Below are positions 16,797 to 26,359 of a DNA stretch of 35,347 nt, piece by piece. Where the stretch lies: the NCBI GenBank assembly GCA_036555105.1, contig DATBMA010000033.1:1-35347 (forward strand). Direction: 5' to 3'. Within the stretch, counting starts at the first letter, position 1, and each line of letters starts with the position of its first letter. This DNA comes from DATBMA01 sp036555105 (GTDB taxonomy: Bacteria > Actinomycetota > Acidimicrobiia > Spongiisociales > ZC4RG35). The translations under genes were made by a program, and so were the position numbers. The notes beneath the pieces were generated by a model. It saw only the letters and a list, made by a program, of their open reading frames with translations, had not been told where the DNA came from and did no database searches.

Positions 16797-17552
16797 ATGT
16801 TCGCTGGCAGCGCTTCGGACTACGACGAGTTCATGGGCCGTTTCTCCGTTCAGCTGGGGCCGCAAATGGCCGCCCTGGCGGAAGTCGAATCGGGTCAACG
16901 GGCCCTCGATGTCGGATGTGGCACCGGCGCGCTGACGGCGGAGCTCGTCAGCCGGCTGGGAGCGGAGTCGGTGTCCGCCATCGATCCCACCGAGCAATTC
17001 GTGGCGGCAATCCTGGATCGCTATCCGCGGGTGACAGTCCGACAAGCCGTGGCTGAGGAGATCCCATTCGACGACGACGCCTTCGATGCCAGCCTCGCCC
17101 AGCTGGCGGTCCACTTCATGACCGACCCGGTTGCAGGGCTCTCCGAAATGAGGAGGGTGACCCGTGCAGGTGGGGTGGTGGCTGCGTGTGTCTGGGACTA
17201 CGGAAATGGAAGAGGGCCCCTCAGCATGTTCTGGGACGCTGTGCGGCGTTTGGACCCGGATGTACCGGATGAATCTGACCGACCCGGTACCCGGCAGGGG
17301 CAGCTGGTCGACTATTTCACCTCGGCGGGGCTCGGTGACGTTGTCGAATCCACAGTGTCGGCGTCGCGCGAATTCACCAGCTTCGATGAGTGGTGGCGTC
17401 TATTCGAATTGGGGGTCGGACCGGTCGGTGCCTACAAGGCGACGATCGAGGCTGATAGGTGGGCTCTACTACGCGACATTGCATCGGAGATGGTCCCGGC
17501 AGCTCCGTTCACCGTTGCCGGATGGGCCTGGTCGGTGCGGGGCATTGCCTAG
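16797..17552 (+). CDS. Class I SAM-dependent methyltransferase (Methyltransf_11/UbiE type)
   Basis: A 251-residue class I methyltransferase. Motif I is ALDVGCGTGALTAEL (about residues 36-50), the acidic residue ending strand 2 is D in SAIDPTEQ, and motif II/III includes EIPFDDDAFDASLAQLAVHFM followed by MRRVTRAGGVVAACVWDYG. These match SAM-binding Methyltransf_11 proteins that act on small molecules. The substrate is not indicated: the C-terminal half (TSFDEWWRLFELGVGP) is typical of uncharacterised actinobacterial members. ATG 16797 follows an AGGGGGG run by about 9 nt. It is convergent with the DUF1269 gene, 46 bp away. Confidence 0.82.
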   Translation: MFAGSASDYDEFMGRFSVQLGPQMAALAEVESGQRALDVGCGTGALTAELVSRLGAESVSAIDPTEQFVAAILDRYPRVTVRQAVAEEIPFDDDAFDASLAQLAVHFMTDPVAGLSEMRRVTRAGGVVAACVWDYGNGRGPLSMFWDAVRRLDPDVPDESDRPGTRQGQLVDYFTSAGLGDVVESTVSASREFTSFDEWWRLFELGVGPVGAYKATIEADRWALLRDIASEMVPAAPFTVAGWAWSVRGIA

Positions 17553-17598
17553 GACGTGTCAGGCCCCCGAAGAGTGTCTCCATCGAGGATGGGCTGCT

Positions 17599-18315
17599 TC
17601 AGTCCTCCGAGACGACCTCGGCATCCATCTCCATCACGTCCACGCTGACATCGGTCACGTCGGCCGTGCGGACCACGAATCCGTTCTCGGTGGCAACGAA
17701 CTGGCTGGCCGTCAGGCCACTGTCGTCGACCAAGACCGAACTGGCATCGATTTCGTCGTCCCCGCCGGCGACCCGGCTGGCCAGCAACCCTTCGTTCGAT
17801 ACCAAGGCGTCGTAAGCGACCTGGTGGCCCTTGTCGAGCTGATCGGCGATGTCGGCGCCCAGCTGCTCGGTCAGGGCATCGGCTCCGGCCTTGGCCAGGG
17901 CATCCTCGACTTTCTTGACCCAGGTGTGCTCAACCACTGCGACGATCGCGGACGACCCTGGAGTCAGGTTGGACCCCAGTTTCTCCAATCTCTCGTTGGA
18001 GAAGCCGGTGTCGCGCAGCTTCGATGCCAGACCCCCAATCAGGGCGCCGATAGCAAGCGGAGCAGCCAAGGCTGCTCCGGCAATGAGCCCGATTCCGGCT
18101 CCAACGACACCTCCAAACGCGGCTCCCTTGCCCCCGCCGATGTCCTCGGTCTCGGTGATGTGAAGCTTGCCCTTGGCATCCTTGCGTAGAACGGCGGCCC
18201 CTTCCACCGCGATCAGGCCATCTTTCTTGGCCTTTTTCAATTCCTCGAGGGCTGCTTTCGCCGACTCCTCATCCTGGAAGGCGGCGACGATCAGCTCAAC
18301 TGGCACATCAGGCAC
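17599..18315 (-). CDS. DUF1269 family protein
   Basis: A 238-residue protein of the DUF1269 family. The N-terminal part is a ferredoxin-like fold (VELIVAAFQDEESAKAALEEL), followed by a Gly/Ala-rich hydrophobic hairpin at about 62-105, a region often seen in these putative membrane-associated stress proteins. The C-terminal third is very acidic with Val/Ala repeats. The GTG start at 18315 has the best Shine-Dalgarno in the window (AAGGAGGG). The function of the family is not established; some members are induced by osmotic or general stress. Confidence 0.78.
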   Translation of the reverse strand: MPDVPVELIVAAFQDEESAKAALEELKKAKKDGLIAVEGAAVLRKDAKGKLHITETEDIGGGKGAAFGGVVGAGIGLIAGAALAAPLAIGALIGGLASKLRDTGFSNERLEKLGSNLTPGSSAIVAVVEHTWVKKVEDALAKAGADALTEQLGADIADQLDKGHQVAYDALVSNEGLLASRVAGGDDEIDASSVLVDDSGLTASQFVATENGFVVRTADVTDVSVDVMEMDAEVVSED

Positions 18316-18409
18316 TTTTCCCTCCTTACAGGTCGGGTGCGCGAGGCGACCGTAGCGTCCAACTGGGTACCCCTCAAGACCGCAGCGTTGCCAAAGTGGG
18401 AACAAGGCG

Positions 18410-18838
18410 TCAATGGCCTACCAGTGCGTTCTTGATGATGGCGATGGCGCCGGCGATCACCAGAACGACGGCGGCGAACACCAGAGCACCAGCCGGCCCG
18501 GCCCCGCTCTTGCGCCTTACACCATAGGCCGCCACCCCGATGCAGGCCGACAGCACCAGCTCCACACCGAGCAGCTCGTTCGGCTCGCCCAGCAGGAGGA
18601 GCGGAACCGTCGCGAGCGCGGCGATGGCGACCGCCCCGGTCAGCTGGGCCAATGCCAGCTCCCGATCTTCCTGATCCCGATGGCCACCACCTGCCAAGCG
18701 GGCTGCCAAGGCGAATGCGAAGAGATGGGCGAGTACCAGGCCAACGCAAGTCCCCCAGACGAGCTGGAGGATCGTGATGCCGCGAGGGTCTAGCGTCAGC
18801 AGTGCCGCGTCCAGGACGACGGCTACGTACAACGCCAT
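18410..18838 (-). CDS. Four-helix membrane protein of unknown function
   Basis: A 142-residue protein with about four transmembrane helices: residues 1-20, 23-48, 70-95 and 110-135, with a charged cytoplasmic loop GGGHRDQEDREL after helix 2. The ATG at 18838 is chosen because GGGAGG lies 8 nt upstream and the protein then opens with a hydrophobic helix; an ATG at 18886 would add a basic extension. No catalytic motif is seen. It lies 72 bp downstream of the P-type ATPase gene on the same strand and could be in the same transcript. Confidence 0.6.
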   Translation of the reverse strand: MALYVAVVLDAALLTLDPRGITILQLVWGTCVGLVLAHLFAFALAARLAGGGHRDQEDRELALAQLTGAVAIAALATVPLLLLGEPNELLGVELVLSACIGVAAYGVRRKSGAGPAGALVFAAVVLVIAGAIAIIKNALVGH

Positions 18839-18910
18839 CCCATACGCCTCCCGGCGCCAGGCCCGCTCGGTAGATATCCACCGCATGAGGCAGTCCCAGG
18901 AAGCAGGCTC

Positions 18911-21667
18911 TCAGGCGTTGACCGGCAGAGCCTCGGTGGCTGCAACTCTCCTCGTAGGGCCGGCTGCTCGCTGGCGCCTACGAATGAAGAGCTTGATGAC
19001 CTCCTCGATTACCAGCAGGCTCAGGGCGAACCCGATGCAGACCACCCATTGGGCGAAGCCGAGATCGGTCGTGCCGAAGATTCGCTGCAGGAACCCGATC
19101 GCAGTCACCAGGATGATCGCGAGCAGTGCTACTCCATAACGGCGGAGCTGGGTTCCACCGGGCAAGGCGTCGCGCCTGAAAACGGTGTTCACTTGGTCGC
19201 GGGCGAGGTATCCGGCCACCACATGGAACAGCGACAGCGTCGTCAACAGCATCGTCGATGCCACAGTGGGCCCGAATCTGGGCTCGGCCAGCTGGTAAAC
19301 GATGAGCGGGCCCACGGTCATGATGAAGCCCTGAACGCATAGGCGTACCCAGTTGCGCGAGGACAGCACCGGATCACCGATCGGACGAGGAGCTCGCTTC
19401 ATCAGTCCGACCGTCGGCACGTCGAAGCCGAGGGCGATGGCCAGGGGTATGTCGATCACCATGTTGAGCCACAGGATCTGGAGCGGATTCAAGGGGATCC
19501 CGCCTGCGATCGAGAAGATCCCTGCCGCAATGAACATTGCGATGTAGGCCACCAGGGTCGACATCTGGAAGCGCAGGTACTTGAGCAGGTTGTCATACAG
19601 GGAGCGGCCGTAGGAAACCGCGTTGACGATCGTGGCGAAGTTGTCGTCGGTGAGGATCATCACCGCCGCCTCCTTGGAAACCTCGGTTCCGGTGATGCCC
19701 ATCGCCACTCCGATGTCCGCTGCCTTGAGGGCCGGGGCGTCATTGACTCCATCTCCAGTCATGGCGACGACGTTGCCGGTTTCCTGCAGCAGGCGCACGA
19801 GCCGGATCTTGTCTTCCGGAGCGACCCTGGCCACCACCCCGATGTTCACCAGATCCTGCTTCAACTCTTCGTCGCTCATGGCGGCGAAAGCGGCCCCGGT
19901 CATGGCCTTTCCCTCGATTCCGAGTTCGGCGGCGATGGCAGCGGCGGTGGTGGCGTGGTCCCCAGTGATCATCCGCACCTGGATGCCGGCGTCGTGGCAT
20001 TCTGCGATGGCCGCCTTGGCCTCTGCGCGGGGAGGGTCGACTATGCCAACCATGGCCAGGAGGGTCAGGTCCTGGACCAGGTCGATCAGCTTGCCGTTGG
20101 GGTCGAAGGAGGCGGGGTCAAACTCTCGTTCAGCCACGACCATTACCCGCTGACCGGCCGCTGCCAGCCGGTCGTTCGCCTCCAAAGCAAGCGGCCGGTT
20201 CTGATCGGTGATGGGAGTGATCGTTCCATCTGGTCCCCGATAATTCGCCCCCCGGGAGACGAGCACGTCCGGTGCTCCTTTGACATAGCACCGAACGACC
20301 TGCGTGCCCGCGGACCCTTTCATGTTGTGAAAGGTCGCCATGAACTTGTAGTCGGAGTCAAACGGCACTTCGGCGATGCGTGGATAGGCGGAGCGGGTGT
20401 CGTCGAGGTTGAGCCCGCCCTTGGCCGCGAGGACGATGAGGGCACCTTCGGTGGGATCCCCGATGAGGGCCTCGCCATCGAGCACGGCATCGGCGCACAG
20501 AGCCATGGGCAGCAGATAGGGGTCGAGGTCGAAGCGGGAGCCGCCGGTATGTTTGATCTCGCCTGCGGTGCTGTATCCCTCGCCGGTGATCGTGAACCGG
20601 TTCTGGCCTGGGATCACGAGCTCCCGGGCAGTCATTTTGTTGAGGGTGAGCGTGCCGGTCTTGTCCGAGCAGATGGCAGAGGTCGAGCCCAGGGTCTCAA
20701 CCGCCGGGAGGCGCTTGACGATCGCATTGCGCTTGGCGATCTCCCTGGTGCCGATGGAGAGCAACGCCGTCACCACCGCCGGCAAACCGGTGGGTATGGC
20801 GGCGACAGCCAGGGCGACGCCGGTGATGAAGAGGGTGTCGAAGGTTTGGCCCTGGGCCAGGCCGAGCAAGATCACGAGGACCAAGGCGACGGCGGCGATG
20901 GCGGCGATGATCTTCGAGAGGCCGTCGAGTTGCTTCTGAAGCGGAGTCTTGTCGGTCTCGGTCGTCGACAGCAGGTTGGCAATGTGACCGATCTCGGTCT
21001 GCATGCCGGTCTCGGTGACGATCATCTCCCCACGACCGCGGGTCACGGCTGTGTTCATGTATGCCATGCAGGTGCGGTCCCCCAATGCGACAGAGGCGCC
21101 CTGGACCGGCGATGAGGCCTTGGCCACAGGCAGGCTCTCACCGGTGAGGGCGGCCTCTTCGATCTCGAGTGTCGCCGCGAGCACGATCCTGCCGTCGGCG
21201 GGTACGACGTTGCCGGCCTCCATCAGCACGACGTCTCCGGGTACCAACTCTTCCATGGAGACCTCGACCGCCTGCCCTTCTCGGCGAACCCGGGCGATGG
21301 TCTTCATCATGGAGGCGAGAGCGGCGACACTGGCCTCGGCCTTGGCCTCCTGGCGCAGCCCGATGATGGCGTTGAAGACAGTCAATCCGGCCAGCAGAAC
21401 GGTGGTGGGGGTGTCACCCGTCACCAGTTGATTGACGAGGGCGGCTGCCAGCAGGATGATCTGCATGAAGTCCTGGTATTGGCGGATGAATGCCTGGAAA
21501 CCAGACTCCTTCTTCGCCTCGGCCAAGCGGTTCTGCCCGTACTTCTGAGTTCGGGCCTGGACTTCGGAGTTCGACAAACCCCGTTCGGGATCGACCCCGA
21601 ACGATTCCGCAACCGCACTCGCTTCGGCTGCGTACCAGTTAGTACGCTCGACTTTGGCCTGTGTCAT
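18911..21667 (-). CDS. P2-type cation-transporting ATPase (ion specificity unclear)
   Basis: A 918-residue P-type ATPase of the Ca2+/Na+,K+ (P2) group with all catalytic motifs: actuator LTGES, phosphorylation site D335 in DKTGTLT, MITGDH and MTGDGVNDAPALKAADIG, plus ten helices. An N-terminal cation_ATPase_N domain precedes M1. The ion site is atypical. M4 reads AAIPTGLP, so T293 sits where SERCA has the calcium ligand E309. M5 reads RFQMSTLVAYIAMF without the usual site acid. M6 keeps N and D in LNMVIDIPLAIALGFD. The pump therefore probably does not bind calcium as SERCA does; other cations or protons are possible. The start follows GGTGAGG. Confidence 0.88.
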   Translation of the reverse strand: MTQAKVERTNWYAAEASAVAESFGVDPERGLSNSEVQARTQKYGQNRLAEAKKESGFQAFIRQYQDFMQIILLAAALVNQLVTGDTPTTVLLAGLTVFNAIIGLRQEAKAEASVAALASMMKTIARVRREGQAVEVSMEELVPGDVVLMEAGNVVPADGRIVLAATLEIEEAALTGESLPVAKASSPVQGASVALGDRTCMAYMNTAVTRGRGEMIVTETGMQTEIGHIANLLSTTETDKTPLQKQLDGLSKIIAAIAAVALVLVILLGLAQGQTFDTLFITGVALAVAAIPTGLPAVVTALLSIGTREIAKRNAIVKRLPAVETLGSTSAICSDKTGTLTLNKMTARELVIPGQNRFTITGEGYSTAGEIKHTGGSRFDLDPYLLPMALCADAVLDGEALIGDPTEGALIVLAAKGGLNLDDTRSAYPRIAEVPFDSDYKFMATFHNMKGSAGTQVVRCYVKGAPDVLVSRGANYRGPDGTITPITDQNRPLALEANDRLAAAGQRVMVVAEREFDPASFDPNGKLIDLVQDLTLLAMVGIVDPPRAEAKAAIAECHDAGIQVRMITGDHATTAAAIAAELGIEGKAMTGAAFAAMSDEELKQDLVNIGVVARVAPEDKIRLVRLLQETGNVVAMTGDGVNDAPALKAADIGVAMGITGTEVSKEAAVMILTDDNFATIVNAVSYGRSLYDNLLKYLRFQMSTLVAYIAMFIAAGIFSIAGGIPLNPLQILWLNMVIDIPLAIALGFDVPTVGLMKRAPRPIGDPVLSSRNWVRLCVQGFIMTVGPLIVYQLAEPRFGPTVASTMLLTTLSLFHVVAGYLARDQVNTVFRRDALPGGTQLRRYGVALLAIILVTAIGFLQRIFGTTDLGFAQWVVCIGFALSLLVIEEVIKLFIRRRQRAAGPTRRVAATEALPVNA

Positions 21668-21792
21668 ACCTCACCTGCTGCCCTGCTCTGCGACCCTCGT
21701 GTTCCTCTGGTTTCAGAGGCGAACTGATCATGGCAGATCTCGTGAGGGGCGGATCGTGGGCAGAGAGCTCTTTGGGGGGAGGCTCGACCTAG

Positions 21793-23304
21793 GTGGCGGA
21801 ACTGACCGGCCTCGTCCCTCGCTGGGAATGGCGCACCTTCGGCCAGGACTTCGGTTCAGCCGAGCAGGTGTTCGCCCGGTTGACACCGACCGGCGTACAG
21901 GACTCCGACGAGGTCTATCTCTACGCGGGTCAGGTCGGGCGGGTGGTCAAGCTCCGGGACGGGCTCATGGACGTCAAGGCCCTCAAGGCGGTAGACGCCC
22001 ACGGACTGGAGCAATGGGTGCCCGTGATGAAAGAGGGCTTCCCAATTGATGCCGGATCGGTGCACAGGGTGTACGAGGAACTGCAACTTGAGGTTCCTCC
22101 GCTGGAACGTGACAGATACACCCTCGACCAGCTGATGGCAGAGGTCCTGGAGCCCAGCGGCGTCCACGAGGTGGCCATCAGCAAGCACCGGGTGCGATAT
22201 CGGCTCGGGGGCTGCTCGGCCGAACTGACCGATCTCGAGGTTGCCGGCCACGACCTGCGGACCATCGCCATCGAATCCGAGGACCCGGCTGCGGTGGTAG
22301 CTGCAGTTCAAGAGGCCGGTCTAGGGAATCGCCTCAACCACAACTTCAACCAAGGCCTCGCCGCCGTCCTCGAGGACGAAGGGCCCCGCTTCGCCGTGAT
22401 CGACGTCGGCACCAACTCGGTCAAGTTCCATGCCGCCGAGCGGAGTTCCGATGGAAGCTGGCGGACAGTCGTCGACAGGGCGGAGATGACCCGTCTGGGA
22501 GAGGGGCTGGATCAAACCGGCTCGATCTCTGATCCTGCCTTGGAGCGGACCGTCGATGCGATCAAGGAGATGATTGCGGAGGCCAAGGAGCACAGGGTTT
22601 TGGTCGTGTCCGTCGTCGGCACGGCGGCTCTCCGCCTTGCCGACAATCGCGATGAGGTCGTCCAACGAATCCTGGCGGAGACCGGTGCCACGGTAGAGGT
22701 GATCTCTGGCGAGGAAGAGGGTCGCCTCGCCTACCTGGCGGTGAAGGCCGAGCTGGGCTTCAAACCCGGGTCGTTGGTGGTGTTCGACACCGGTGGAGGG
22801 AGCTCCCAGTTCACTTTCGGCGCTGGTGATGAGGTGAGCGAGCGCTTCAGCGTGAACCTCGGGGCGGTGCGGATCACCGAGCAGTTCGGACTCGACCACG
22901 CGGTGTCACAAGAGACTCTGGGAGCAGCTCTCAGCGAGATCGCGGCTTCGTTGACCGAACTGGATGGCCGGCCTCGACCCGAGGCGCTGGTCGGGATGGG
23001 TGGCGCCGTCACCAACATCACGGCTGTCCGACACGCCCTCGCCACCTACGACCCCGAAATCGTGCAGGGGACCGTGCTCGATCGTACCGAGGTCGATCGC
23101 CAGATCGAGATGTATCGGGCTCGCTCAGCCGATGACCGTCGTTCCATCGTCGGGCTCCAGCCCAAGCGAGCGGAGGTGATCCTGGCCGGTGCTTGCATCG
23201 TGAGGACGGTGATGGAAAAGCTCGGTCAGGAGACTCTCACCGTGAGCGACCGCGGGCTCCGTCACGGGGTCCTGCGAGAGCGGTTCAGCCTTCACTCTGG
23301 TTAG
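21793..23304 (+). CDS. CYTH-like domain fused to Ppx/GppA exopolyphosphatase-family domain
   Basis: A 503-residue fusion. Residues ~8-180 look like a CYTH (triphosphate tunnel) domain: RWEWRTFG in place of the usual ExExK strand, then YLYAGQVGRVVKLRDGLMDVKAL, KHRVRYRL, AELTDLEV and IAIESED. Residues ~197-500 are a Ppx/GppA phosphatase: AVIDVGTNSVKFH (phosphate 1), VGTAALRLADN, ISGEEEGR with acids at 307-309, FDTGGGSSQF (D332, phosphate 2) and GMGGAVTNI. Both families act on polyphosphate or related phosphates, so the fusion suggests polyphosphate sensing or hydrolysis. GTG 21793 has GGGGGGAGG about 10 nt upstream. Its stop overlaps the convergent serine hydrolase gene by 4 bp. Confidence 0.82.
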   Translation: MAELTGLVPRWEWRTFGQDFGSAEQVFARLTPTGVQDSDEVYLYAGQVGRVVKLRDGLMDVKALKAVDAHGLEQWVPVMKEGFPIDAGSVHRVYEELQLEVPPLERDRYTLDQLMAEVLEPSGVHEVAISKHRVRYRLGGCSAELTDLEVAGHDLRTIAIESEDPAAVVAAVQEAGLGNRLNHNFNQGLAAVLEDEGPRFAVIDVGTNSVKFHAAERSSDGSWRTVVDRAEMTRLGEGLDQTGSISDPALERTVDAIKEMIAEAKEHRVLVVSVVGTAALRLADNRDEVVQRILAETGATVEVISGEEEGRLAYLAVKAELGFKPGSLVVFDTGGGSSQFTFGAGDEVSERFSVNLGAVRITEQFGLDHAVSQETLGAALSEIAASLTELDGRPRPEALVGMGGAVTNITAVRHALATYDPEIVQGTVLDRTEVDRQIEMYRARSADDRRSIVGLQPKRAEVILAGACIVRTVMEKLGQETLTVSDRGLRHGVLRERFSLHSG

Positions 23305-24773
23305 GACCGCGGCCGGCGACGAAAGGACAGGGGCATCAGATCCATGCTCATCGACGCGGGCTCGCCACTGGTTCCCTTTCGAAAGACGATCCTGGCGGTT
23401 CCGAGACCGTAGCTGGATAGGTCGATCCGAAACGAGAGCGGGTCGTCGACATCGTCCGGGTGGAGCTCGAAACCGCGGTACATGCTCGGGACCGCGGTGA
23501 GCACCCGCACGTAGAGCCGGCCCTTCCGCACGAATACCTGCGCGCCGACTCCCATCATGGCCCGCAGACGGATATCTGTCGCCAGAGCGGGAACTGAGTA
23601 GTAGCCACAGAGGTCGGCCCACACGTCCGGCCTCATCGGGATGTCTGAGCGAATTCGTGCCTCCGCAGCCCCGACGATTCGGCCGAGGAGCGTGCTCAGC
23701 TCCACCGGGAGCCAGAACATTGCCTGTCGCGAGCCGTTGGTGAAGGCCATGGTCGCGAACCCGTCCGCCGGGGCCAGGAAGATCTGGGAGTTGAAGCCGG
23801 GGAGGATGCCTTGGTGCTCCACTGCTGGATGGCCGCCGAGATCAACCCGGAAGAACCCGAGTCCCATGCCCGGCAGGCGGGGGTCGGGCCGATAGTGGGC
23901 AGCAAACATTGTCGCCACGGTCGAAGGCTCGAGCACCGAGCCGACGTCATTCGTCCCTCCCCCCAATAGACCTGACAGGTAGCGCCCCATGTCGGCCGGG
24001 GTCGAGTACACGGATGAGGCGGCGGCAGTCACCCAGTGCCGGTCGGTGATTCGACGCGGGCCTCGCGGCTTGATCACATAGCCCCCGGCAAGCTTCGTCT
24101 CCGTTGCGGACGTGCGCGTCAGATCGGTCGAGTCCATTCCAAGCGGCTCGAAGATCTCGGTCCGCATGTAGCGGTCGAGCGACGCGCCGCTCACGTCCTC
24201 GACGATCTGTCCGAGGATGGCGTACCCATGGTTGGTGTATTTGAAATTCGTCCCCGGTTCGGTGGTCAGCCGTATTCCTCCCCGGTAGTAGTCGGCCAAT
24301 GAGGGGATGGGCTCGTCAAGAGCGACGCTTTCTGCAAACCAGCCCCGGGATAGTGATCCCACATGCCCCACGTTTTCGGGAACCCCAGCCGTGTGAGTGA
24401 GCAAGTGCCTGACCGTGGCCGGGCCGAACAGGGGATTCACGGGACTGAGTGTCACGCTCTTCAGGTACTGGGGGGCCGGCGCGTCGAGGTCCACCAGCCC
24501 GCGCTCCCAGAGCTGCATGACGGCGATGGCGGTGAAGGTCTTGGAGATCGAGGCGACGCGAAAGACCGTGTCCGCGGTAATGGGACGGCCGGTGGCGACA
24601 TCGGCCACGCCATGGCCGTAGAAGAACTCGAGGCCGTCCTTGTTCACCACCCCCAGCGCCAGGCCGACCGCCGGATGGCGGTTGAGGATGCCATGAACGT
24701 CTTCAGTCAGCCGGTCGGGAGTCAGGTACCGACCGATGGGTTTGCTTTGAACCGAGGGCAGCGTTTCCAGCAT
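23301..24773 (-). CDS. Class C beta-lactamase-like serine hydrolase
   Basis: A 490-residue member of the beta-lactamase/transpeptidase-like family (PF00144). The active site is S75-I-S-K78, the YxN triad is Y179-T-N181, and the third motif is HQG in place of KTG. The catalytic domain ends near residue 370; a C-terminal beta-rich domain of about 110 residues follows, as in many esterase-like members. There is no signal peptide, so a cytoplasmic esterase or peptidase is more likely than antibiotic resistance. The ATG follows GGAGGT by 6 nt. It is divergent from the acyltransferase gene with a 131-bp shared promoter region. Confidence 0.8.
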   Translation of the reverse strand: MLETLPSVQSKPIGRYLTPDRLTEDVHGILNRHPAVGLALGVVNKDGLEFFYGHGVADVATGRPITADTVFRVASISKTFTAIAVMQLWERGLVDLDAPAPQYLKSVTLSPVNPLFGPATVRHLLTHTAGVPENVGHVGSLSRGWFAESVALDEPIPSLADYYRGGIRLTTEPGTNFKYTNHGYAILGQIVEDVSGASLDRYMRTEIFEPLGMDSTDLTRTSATETKLAGGYVIKPRGPRRITDRHWVTAAASSVYSTPADMGRYLSGLLGGGTNDVGSVLEPSTVATMFAAHYRPDPRLPGMGLGFFRVDLGGHPAVEHQGILPGFNSQIFLAPADGFATMAFTNGSRQAMFWLPVELSTLLGRIVGAAEARIRSDIPMRPDVWADLCGYYSVPALATDIRLRAMMGVGAQVFVRKGRLYVRVLTAVPSMYRGFELHPDDVDDPLSFRIDLSSYGLGTARIVFRKGTSGEPASMSMDLMPLSFRRRPRS

Positions 24774-24904
24774 TTCTTACCTCCGGGTCCACCCTGCCGC
24801 GGGCGGGTGTTGGGCGGATAGGGGCGATCGTCCCATGCGTATGTGGTCCTCCGGCCGTTGCCCCCTCTCCACCCGGGCGCAAAAATCCCGGGAAGGAGGC
24901 AGGC

Positions 24905-26269
24905 ATGCCCCATCAATCGATCGAACGGCTCAGCTCCAGCGACATGCTCATGCTGTGGCCGGACGAGTTCTGGCCTCAGGATGTGGCGGCGCTGGCCTAT
25001 CTGGATGGATCGAGCCTCTTCGATGCAGATGGACAGTTCCGGATCGGGTTCGTGCGCCAGGCTGTCGCCGAGCGCCTGCATATGCACAGGCGCCTGAGGC
25101 AGGTGATCTATGTCCCCCCGTCGGGGTTGGGCAATCCGTTGTGGATCGACGATGCCGGCTTCGACGTCGCCAACCACGTGCGGGTCCATGCTCTTGACCC
25201 TGATGCCGATGAGGCTGTCGTGTTGCAGACGGTCGAGCAGCTGCGCCTGCGGCGCCTAGACCCCTCCCACCCCTTGTGGGAGTTGTGGTTTCTCCCTGGT
25301 CTGGCGGATCGGCGAGTAGCGCTCTACATGCGCCTTCATCACGCCATGGCCGACGGCATGGCGGCTTTGATCGTGCTGGGTGCCCTGTTGGATCTGGAAC
25401 CCGGCTCCCAAGGTGGAGCCGGCATCGCCTGGAAGCCGCTGCCTCCCCCGACCGAGACCGAGATACGCGACGACCACGCACGGCGACGCAGGCACCACCT
25501 CAGCTCAATCGTTTCGGTACTCGGCCATCCTGTGAAGAGCCTCGAGCGCCTGGTCGCCTTCTTGCCGGCCATTGGAGAGCTCGTCGCCCGAAGACCGGGT
25601 CCCGACACGCCTCTGAACCATGTGGTCGGCCCGTCCCGTCGGGTGGCGCTGGTGCGGGCCGATCTCGAGGTCATCAAGGATCTAGCCGGTCGACACGGTG
25701 GGACGGTCAACGATGCCTTGCTGGCCACGATCGCGGGCGGGCTGCGTCGCTGGCTCTTGAGCCGGGACGTCGAGGTCGAAAAACTCGAGCTGCCGGTTTA
25801 CGTGCCCGTATCCCTCCGGCACCACTCGACCCAGGAGGACGGCGGGAACCAGGTCGCCCAGATGGTGGTGCCGCTGCCGCTGGGCGAATCCGACCTGGCT
25901 GAGAGGGTCGGCCTTATCGCAGCCGAGACTGTTGTTCGCAAGGCGCGCAGCCGCCCGTCGATCTCGAAGCTTCCCCACACCGGACAGAGCGGCCGGCTGA
26001 TGGTGAAGGTGCTGAACCGGCAACGGGTGAACGTGACCACCGCCGACCTGGCCGGCCCGCCTGTTCGGCTCTACATGGCGGGGGCGCCTCTGCTGGAGGT
26101 CTTCCCGCTTCTACCTTTGATCGGTCCGGTGAGCTTGGGCATAGGAGCCTTGTCTTATGCCGGCGCTTTCAACCTGGGCTTGGTCGCCGACCCGGAAGCG
26201 ATCCCCGACGTCGGGTTGATAGCCGCGGCCATGGCCGAGGAGCTGTCAGGAGTCGGGGCTGGGCGGTAG
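24905..26269 (+). CDS. Wax ester synthase/diacylglycerol acyltransferase (WS/DGAT)
   Basis: A 454-residue bifunctional acyltransferase of the WS/DGAT family, which makes triacylglycerol or wax esters from acyl-CoA at the inner membrane. The catalytic motif is H145-H146-A-M-A-D150-G151, with LNHVVGP (the PLN motif) and NDALLATIAGGLRRWL downstream, then the C-terminal acyltransferase domain. The length is usual for the family (about 450-470). The ATG follows GGAAGGAGG. A T-tailed hairpin terminator lies just after the stop, so the gene is probably monocistronic. Storage lipid synthesis is common in actinobacteria that endure starvation. Confidence 0.88.
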   Translation: MPHQSIERLSSSDMLMLWPDEFWPQDVAALAYLDGSSLFDADGQFRIGFVRQAVAERLHMHRRLRQVIYVPPSGLGNPLWIDDAGFDVANHVRVHALDPDADEAVVLQTVEQLRLRRLDPSHPLWELWFLPGLADRRVALYMRLHHAMADGMAALIVLGALLDLEPGSQGGAGIAWKPLPPPTETEIRDDHARRRRHHLSSIVSVLGHPVKSLERLVAFLPAIGELVARRPGPDTPLNHVVGPSRRVALVRADLEVIKDLAGRHGGTVNDALLATIAGGLRRWLLSRDVEVEKLELPVYVPVSLRHHSTQEDGGNQVAQMVVPLPLGESDLAERVGLIAAETVVRKARSRPSISKLPHTGQSGRLMVKVLNRQRVNVTTADLAGPPVRLYMAGAPLLEVFPLLPLIGPVSLGIGALSYAGAFNLGLVADPEAIPDVGLIAAAMAEELSGVGAGR

Positions 26270-26275
26270 TCGATC

Positions 26276-26300
26276 ACAGGGATCGGATCTCTGTTTTCTT
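26276..26300 (+). terminator. Rho-independent terminator after the WS/DGAT gene
   Basis: A 7-bp stem (ACAGGGA at 26276-26282 with TCTCTGT at 26288-26294, one G-U pair), a 5-nt loop and the tail TTTCTT. It begins 6 nt after the stop codon. Confidence 0.65.
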
Positions 26301-26359
26301 GCCACTAGCGGTAACGCCGTCGACCAGCACCTTTCAATAGCCAGAAGCGTTAGGTACTC

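Noticed and set aside
23301..24773. Reading the serine hydrolase as an antibiotic-resistance beta-lactamase
   Set aside because: It lacks a signal peptide and the KTG motif (HQG instead) and has an extra C-terminal domain, as in esterase-like relatives.
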